Assembly (NCBI GenBank): GCA_021157555.1
Contig: JAGGWL010000324.1
Coordinates: 1 to 10,160, forward strand
Reading direction: 5' to 3'
DNA from: Deltaproteobacteria bacterium
GTDB lineage: Bacteria > Desulfobacterota > Desulfobacteria > Desulfobacterales > BuS5
DNA: 10,160 bases
Shown: positions 6,206 to 10,160 of the stretch, in pieces
Numbering within the stretch: the first letter of the stretch is position 1
Layout of the letters: each line of letters begins with the position of its first letter
Notes under the pieces: model-generated
What the model was told of the DNA's origin: nothing
Database searches by the model: none
What the model saw: the letters and a program-made list of their open reading frames with translations, nothing else
Program-made: the position numbers and the translations under genes

Positions 6206-8331
6206 TTGACATTCTCAATAGCATTAAGAACATGATTAATAGATTCCGTAATGGCGGTTCCAGGGCCGAATATACCTACAGCACCGGCATTATAGAGGAA
6301 CTCATAATCCGCGGGGGGGATAACACCGCCTACCACAACCTTAATATTTTCTGCATTTTTATTTTTAAGAGCTTCAATAAGCTGAGGTATAAGAGTCTTG
6401 TGGCCTGCAGCCAGGCTTGAAGAACCAACAACGTGAACATCGTTTTCAACGGCCATTTTGGCGGCTTCTTCGGGAGTCTGGAACATGGGGCTTATATCAA
6501 CATCAAAGCCAAGGTCGGCATAGGCTGTTGCAATCACCTTGATTCCCCTGTCATGTCCGTCCTGTCCCATTTTAGTAACCAGTATTCTCGGCCTTCTTCC
6601 TTCTTTTTCCATAAATTCTTTTGTTCTTTTCTGTATGGAGGCAATTGTCTCATCATCCCCATACTCGGATGCGTAAGCTCCCGTAATACACTGTGTTGTT
6701 GCTACATATCTTCCGAAAACCTTTTCCATAGCATCCGAGATTTCACCAACAGTTGCACGCGCTCTAGAAGCATTAACGCACGCTTCAAGCAGGTTACCAT
6801 CAGACTCTGCACAATTGGTAATTTCTTTCAGAAGTTTTTCAACATCTTTGGAATTTCGTTTTGCTTTTATTTTCTCAAGCATGGCGATCTGCTCTTCGCG
6901 GACAGTGTTCGAAATTTCAAGCACATCCAACGCAGCCTCTTTTTTCAGCTTGTATTTATTCACTCCTACGATAACATCCTTGCCCATATCAATTCTGGCC
7001 TGTTTGCGGGCAGCAGACTCTTCGATTCTCATTTTGGGCATTCCGGACTCAATCGCTTTGGCCATTCCACCAAGCTTTTCAATTTCATCCATGATTTTTC
7101 TTGCTTCCTCAATGATTCCATTTGTAAGAGCCTCCACATAATAGGAACCTCCCATAGGATCAACAACATGGCATATTTGTGATTCTTCCTGCACGACTAT
7201 CTGTGTATTTCTGGCTATTCTGGCTGAAAATTCGGTTGGAAGACCAACCGCTTCATCGAATGAGTTGGTATGCAATGACTGGGTCCCGCCCAGGGTTGCA
7301 GACATACATTCAAGAGTTGTGCGTATGATGTTGTTGTATGGATCCTGTTCAGTAAGACTCCAGCCCGAGGTCTGGCAGTGGGTTCTCAACATGGCAGATT
7401 TTGCATTTTTGGGATTAAATTTTGATATAATTTCATGCCATAGGAAACGTGCGGCCCTTAACATGGCAATGTCCATAAAAAAATTCATTCCTATACCAAA
7501 GAAAAATGAAAGACGCGGGGCAAAAGTATCAATATCAAGCCCTGCTTTTATTGCAGCATTGGCATATTCAAGCCCGTCGGCCAGGGTGAATGCCGTCTGA
7601 AGCACTGAATTTGCTCCGGCCTCCATCATGTGATAACCGCTTATGCTTACTGTATTATATTTGGGCATATTTTTTGAGCAATACTCTATAATATCCGAAA
7701 CAATCCGCATGGAAGGTGTAGGTGGATATATATATGTGTTGCGGGTAAGGTATTCTTTGAGGATATCGTTCTGTATTGTTCCAGCCAGTTTGTCCTGGCT
7801 TACCCCCTGCTCTTCAGCCGCCACGATATAACCGGCAAGAATCGGGAGAACTGCACCGTTCATGGTCATGGAGACTGACATTTTGTCAAGTGGAATCTGA
7901 TCAAAAAGGATTTTCATATCTTCAACCGAATCGACAGCAACTCCTGCTTTGCCGATATCACCTACAACTCTGGGATGATCAGAATCGTATCCTCTGTGTG
8001 TTGCCAGGTCAAATGCTATGGAAAGCCCTTTTTGACCGGCTGCCAGATTCTTTCTGTAGAATGCGTTTGATTCCTTGGCCGTGGAAAAACCGGCATACTG
8101 TCGTATCGTCCATGGACGTCCGGTATACATGGTGGCTTTAGGTCCACGCACATACGGCGGTATACCAGGAAGAGTGTTGACACATTCAAAACCTTCGATA
8201 TCTTCCGCAGTATAAAGGGGTTTTATTTTAATTCCCTCAGGTGTATCCCAGTCAAGGGATTCAAGAGGTTTGCCTCTTAATTCTTTTGTAGCTATTTCTG
8301 CCCATTTTTGTTTGTTTTTATGTTCTGACAT
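6202..8331 (-). CDS. scpA: Methylmalonyl-CoA mutase, single-chain catalytic type (adenosylcobalamin-dependent)
   Basis: A 709-residue B12 enzyme converting (R)-methylmalonyl-CoA to succinyl-CoA reversibly. The TIM-barrel part spans ~30-540, with TMYTGRPWTIRQYAGFS, AFDLATHRGYDSDHP, TIQNDILKEY, PPTPSMRI, SISGYHMMEAG, TSGWSLTEQDPYNN and QSLHTNSFDEA. By alignment with the Propionibacterium enzyme, Y79 corresponds to Y89, R209 to R207 and H234 to H244. Tyr and Arg at the first two positions mark methylmalonyl-CoA mutase rather than isobutyryl-CoA mutase, which has Phe/Gln. The B12-binding part spans ~580-709, with base-off ligand H593 in DGHDRG, then GSSSLAAGH and GGVIPPADY. Both domains on one chain with no partner gene nearby suggests a homodimer of the MutB/ScpA (Sbm) type. 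GGAG lies 8 nt before ATG 8331. A promoter candidate lies upstream, so this gene may head the mutase-meaB-12S unit. Confidence 0.97.
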   Translation of the reverse strand: MSEHKNKQKWAEIATKELRGKPLESLDWDTPEGIKIKPLYTAEDIEGFECVNTLPGIPPYVRGPKATMYTGRPWTIRQYAGFSTAKESNAFYRKNLAAGQKGLSIAFDLATHRGYDSDHPRVVGDIGKAGVAVDSVEDMKILFDQIPLDKMSVSMTMNGAVLPILAGYIVAAEEQGVSQDKLAGTIQNDILKEYLTRNTYIYPPTPSMRIVSDIIEYCSKNMPKYNTVSISGYHMMEAGANSVLQTAFTLADGLEYANAAIKAGLDIDTFAPRLSFFFGIGMNFFMDIAMLRAARFLWHEIISKFNPKNAKSAMLRTHCQTSGWSLTEQDPYNNIIRTTLECMSATLGGTQSLHTNSFDEAVGLPTEFSARIARNTQIVVQEESQICHVVDPMGGSYYVEALTNGIIEEARKIMDEIEKLGGMAKAIESGMPKMRIEESAARKQARIDMGKDVIVGVNKYKLKKEAALDVLEISNTVREEQIAMLEKIKAKRNSKDVEKLLKEITNCAESDGNLLEACVNASRARATVGEISDAMEKVFGRYVATTQCITGAYASEYGDDETIASIQKRTKEFMEKEGRRPRILVTKMGQDGHDRGIKVIATAYADLGFDVDISPMFQTPEEAAKMAVENDVHVVGSSSLAAGHKTLIPQLIEALKNKNAENIKVVVGGVIPPADYEFLYNAGAVGIFGPGTAITESINHVLNAIENVK

Positions 8332-8432
8332 AATAAATACTCCAATAACAATATAAACTATAATCTCATAATATTTTTTTCTTATTTTTTTAGTATATTA
8401 CAGCTCTATTATGAAGATTATGAATAAAAAAT

Positions 8433-8461
8433 AATTTAATATAAAACTCTTTAAGAGTCAA
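8433..8461 (-). promoter_or_regulatory. Candidate sigma70 promoter for the mutase-meaB-12S unit
   Basis: On the minus strand the -35 box TTGACT (8461-8456, 5 of 6 to consensus) and the -10 box TAAATT (8438-8433, 4 of 6) are separated by 17 bp. The -10 lies about 100 bp upstream of the mutase ATG, leaving a long AU-rich leader. This is a by-eye match only. Confidence 0.4.
8446..8458. promoter_or_regulatory. Perfect palindrome in the promoter (operator candidate)
   Basis: ACTCTT-T-AAGAGT is a perfect 6-bp inverted repeat around one central base. It overlaps the end of the -35 box and the spacer of the candidate mutase promoter, a usual place for a repressor to bind. The regulator is unknown. 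Confidence 0.35.
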
Positions 8462-8484
8462 TATGTTTGTATGTTTGGCAAAAC

Positions 8485-8504
8485 TGCAGTTTATTAAAAC
8501 TACA
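8485..8504 (-). terminator. Weak terminator candidate after the epimerase gene
   Basis: On the minus strand TGTAGTTT-TAAT-AAACTGCA forms an 8-bp stem (one G-U pair) with a 4-nt loop, 19 nt after the epimerase stop. A short U4 run follows one base later. The stem is AU-rich and the U-run short, so read-through is likely. Confidence 0.35.
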
Positions 8505-8523
8505 CCTTGTTACAAACTATACT

Positions 8524-8928
8524 TTAGTTTCTTTCGCAAAGCTCAACCAAAACTCCGTTTGTAGCTTTTGGGTGTAAAAATGCTATCCTGGCACCACCTG
8601 CTCCAAGTCTAGGTTTCTGATCAATCAGCTTTACACCTTTTTCCTTGAGTTCATCCAGTGCCGCGTCAATATCTTTCACTTTAAAAGCAACGTGTTGTAT
8701 GCCCTGTCCCTTTTTTTCTATATATTTCGCTACAGGTCCGTCCGGAGACGTGGACTCCAGTAGTTCCACTTCACTTTCGCCGACCGGAAGAAAGGCCGTG
8801 ATTACTTTCTGCGACTCAACTGTTTCTGTGGCTTCGATATTTATCCCAAGCACGTCTGTCCAGAAACTTTTACCTTCAGCAATACTGTTTACAGCAATAC
8901 CCAAATGATCAATTTTTTCTATTTGCAT
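8524..8928 (-). CDS. mce: Methylmalonyl-CoA epimerase
   Basis: A 134-residue vicinal-oxygen-chelate (glyoxalase fold) protein that interconverts (S)- and (R)-methylmalonyl-CoA, linking the carboxyltransferase product to the mutase. The two beta-alpha-beta-beta-beta modules are clear: IDHLGIAVNSI at the N-terminus and IQHVAFKVKDI at residues 77-87. Likely metal ligands are H8, H79 and E129 in VLVELCE; the acidic E55 in the strand VELLE lies near the fourth ligand position. The segment RLGAGGARIAFLHP is characteristic of methylmalonyl-CoA epimerases. The length is normal for the family. AAAGGAG lies 11 nt before the ATG. The gene sits 37 bp after the thioesterase gene in the same direction. Other VOC proteins share the fold, but motif and neighbourhood make this call firm. 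Confidence 0.95.
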   Translation of the reverse strand: MQIEKIDHLGIAVNSIAEGKSFWTDVLGINIEATETVESQKVITAFLPVGESEVELLESTSPDGPVAKYIEKKGQGIQHVAFKVKDIDAALDELKEKGVKLIDQKPRLGAGGARIAFLHPKATNGVLVELCERN

Positions 8929-8965
8929 TTTACTCTTATCTCCTTTGTTTTATAGTAGTTAACCG

Positions 8966-9433
8966 TTATGCCACCTTATATGTTCCTATTCCAACAGCGA
9001 TAAGCTGTTTAAGGTTGTTATGAAGTTTTATATCAACAAGACAAACAAGTTTTCCGGCCCGCAGCACGGAACCTGTTGCCAGGAAGGATGGACCTTCTCC
9101 TGGTCTGAGATAGTCAACTCTGAGATTAATTGTTGCAAGCTTGAAATAACGCTCACAGATCACATCGAGAGGGATCTCGGTTTCTTTTTTAATCATACCT
9201 GTCAATGCGGTCAAGCCTCCGGCAACATCCATGACTGAAGAAATTACTCCGCCATGCAGCATTTTTTTTGTATAATTTCCGATCAGTTCTTTCCGCATAT
9301 CAATTTTAACGCCGATATCGCCGTTCATATTTTCAAGCTGCATTTTTATTAGCTTGTTAAAAGGAATCACATCCTCAAAGGTTTTGCTGAGTATTTTGAA
9401 GTATTCATCAAAAATGATTTTTTTGCTTTGCAT
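8966..9433 (-). CDS. yigI: YigI-like hotdog-fold acyl-CoA thioesterase
   Basis: A 155-residue hotdog-fold protein, the same length as E. coli YigI, a medium/long-chain acyl-CoA thioesterase. It shares that protein's pattern: PFNKLIKMQLE near the N-terminus, the hotdog core motif LHGGVISSVMDVAGGL (59-74), INLRVDYLRPG (102-112), then SVLRAGKLV and a closing IGTYKV strand. The predicted reaction is hydrolysis of acyl-CoA to free acid plus CoA in the cytoplasm; the chain length used cannot be read from sequence. It has no signal peptide or membrane segment. AGGA lies 11 nt before the ATG. It stands 37 bp ahead of the epimerase gene, so the two probably share a message. Its role here is unproven; it could relieve CoA trapping when acyl-CoA esters accumulate. 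Related PaaI/4HBT thioesterases are the alternative class. Confidence 0.82.
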   Translation of the reverse strand: MQSKKIIFDEYFKILSKTFEDVIPFNKLIKMQLENMNGDIGVKIDMRKELIGNYTKKMLHGGVISSVMDVAGGLTALTGMIKKETEIPLDVICERYFKLATINLRVDYLRPGEGPSFLATGSVLRAGKLVCLVDIKLHNNLKQLIAVGIGTYKVA

Positions 9434-9568
9434 GTTTTAAAGAATCCTGTTCTTTTTTTATAGATTTCCATAATATATTTACCCAATTTTAAAATTTGGT
9501 AGAAGGCCAGAGGGAGGAAGGTATATCATAATACTCTGACTACCGATAACGCATTGAAATTATTTATA
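9434..9568. other. Intergenic region between aminotransferase and thioesterase genes
   Basis: 135 bp without a coding signal. It holds the perfect 12-bp AT palindrome AATTTTAAAATT (9485-9496), flanked by CC and (after one base) GG. On the minus strand it also holds a pyrimidine-rich run (about 9500-9523). I see no clear intrinsic terminator and no convincing promoter. Confidence 0.35.
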
Positions 9569-10160
9569 TTATAATCTATATCTATTAATTCTTTCAATTG
9601 CTCTTCTAAATCCGGGCATGGAATTTATAATTGTTTTATCATCCACGCAAAAGGCTATTCTAAAGTAACCAGGCCCTCCAAAGCCGCTGCCTGGAACTGT
9701 AAGAATTTTTTCTTTTTGAAGTTCGGTAATAAATTCAACATCATCAGGAATAGGCGTTTTGGGAAAAAGATAAAAAGCACCGGAGGGCATTATAAAATCG
9801 TATCCGCAGTCAGCAAGTCCTTCGCATAGAAGTTTTCTTTTTTTTGCATACCCTGAGATATCGACACTGATCCCCTGTATTTCCGCAACTACTCGCTGCA
9901 TAAGGGCGGGCGCGTTTACAAAGCCCAAAATTCTGTTCGCCAGTGTCATTCCCTCAGCAATATCCTTTTTGCAGTCAGTCTCAGGGTTAAGGGCAATAAA
10001 ACCTATACGCTCACCGGGGATGGAAATATCTTTTGAGTATGAAGTGGCTATTATGCTGTTTTTACAGCATTTGAAAATAGAGGGCACTGTAAAATCATCA
10101 TATACGATTTTTCTGTATGGTTCATCGGAAATAAGATAAATGATGGTGTTCATCTTTTCC
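9569..10160 (-). CDS. PLP-dependent class I/II aminotransferase, N-terminal part outside the window
   Basis: C-terminal ~196 residues of a fold-type I pyridoxal-phosphate aminotransferase (aspartate/alanine aminotransferase-like, normally ~390 residues). The frame is open to the right edge (Glu-Lys precede the Met at 10153), so that Met is internal. Numbered from that Met, LISDEPY carries the Asp that contacts the PLP nitrogen (D10) and the conserved Tyr (Y13). SYSKDISIPGERIG carries the Schiff-base lysine K41 and phosphate-binding R49. GYFRIAFC carries the substrate-carboxylate arginine R165. GAFYLFPK and VPGSGFGGPG are typical of the class. The amino donor cannot be fixed without the N-terminus. 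It lies 135 bp before the thioesterase gene in the same direction; any operon link is uncertain. An alanine or aspartate enzyme would connect to the pyruvate/oxaloacetate used by the transcarboxylase, but this is only suggestive. Confidence 0.92.
   Translation of the reverse strand, partial: EKMNTIIYLISDEPYRKIVYDDFTVPSIFKCCKNSIIATSYSKDISIPGERIGFIALNPETDCKKDIAEGMTLANRILGFVNAPALMQRVVAEIQGISVDISGYAKKRKLLCEGLADCGYDFIMPSGAFYLFPKTPIPDDVEFITELQKEKILTVPGSGFGGPGYFRIAFCVDDKTIINSMPGFRRAIERINRYRL

Larger units (their letters stand above)
8332..8523 (-). other. 192-bp intergenic region between epimerase and mutase genes
   Basis: Strongly AT-rich with no coding signal. It contains a hairpin directly after the epimerase stop, a sigma70-like promoter, a palindrome between the -35 and -10, and the mutase ribosome binding site. 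The cluster is probably split here into two transcription units, or boosted internally. Confidence 0.5.

Noticed and set aside
6433..7182. Long plus-strand open frame (249 codons) inside the mutase gene
   Set aside because: It is antisense to a fully conserved mutase coding region, has no ribosome site or recognisable domain, and its composition mirrors the codons of the real gene.
10151..10153. ATG at 10153 as the aminotransferase start
   Set aside because: The frame stays open to the window edge, and a protein starting here would lack the N-terminal half of the fold, beginning just before the PLP-binding Asp.
1..10160. Mobile elements, CRISPR arrays, tRNA or rRNA genes
   Set aside because: Coding regions fill nearly the whole window, and the few gaps show no transposase remnants, spaced repeat arrays or tRNA-like cloverleaf segments by eye.

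Overview
This window reads as one bacterial metabolic gene block, with every supportable gene on the minus strand. It is moderately AT-rich by eye. The set matches the methylmalonyl-CoA (succinate-propionate) pathway of anaerobic propionate oxidisers and fermenters. The protein sequences and arrangement look most like a sulfate-reducing Desulfobacterota (Desulfobacteraceae-like) genome. That placement is an inference from protein style and pathway; the window contains no taxonomic marker gene.

Layout in transcription order (right to left): a 5'-truncated PLP-dependent aminotransferase (10160-9569); a YigI-like acyl-CoA thioesterase (9433-8966); methylmalonyl-CoA epimerase (8928-8524); a 192-bp gap with a candidate terminator and a sigma70-type promoter overlapping a palindrome; single-chain B12-dependent methylmalonyl-CoA mutase (8331-6202); the mutase chaperone GTPase MeaB (6205-5228, 4-nt overlap); the 12S-type carboxyltransferase (5207-3654); a 69-residue protein (3580-3371); a 191-bp AT-rich gap with a possible attenuator; a 5S-type carboxyltransferase fused to a biotin carrier domain (3179-1188); and succinyl-CoA synthetase beta, whose last few codons lie beyond the left edge (1165-1).

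How they work together: 12S moves a carboxyl group between methylmalonyl-CoA/propionyl-CoA and biotin. The biotin sits on the C-terminal domain of the 5S fusion, and 5S moves the carboxyl group between biotin and pyruvate/oxaloacetate. Epimerase interconverts (S)- and (R)-methylmalonyl-CoA, mutase (guarded by MeaB) interconverts (R)-methylmalonyl-CoA and succinyl-CoA, and SucC with an expected SucD couples succinyl-CoA to nucleotide triphosphate. No membrane beta subunit of a Na+-pumping decarboxylase and no biotin carboxylase are seen, so a pyruvate:methylmalonyl-CoA transcarboxylase is the best reading.

The core pathway is known biology. The points most worth a second look are the small protein between the two carboxyltransferase genes, a glycine-rich insertion in a normally invariant SucC motif, the palindrome in the mutase promoter, and the AT-rich leader before the 5S-biotin gene. 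No RNA genes, mobile elements or CRISPR arrays were recognised.
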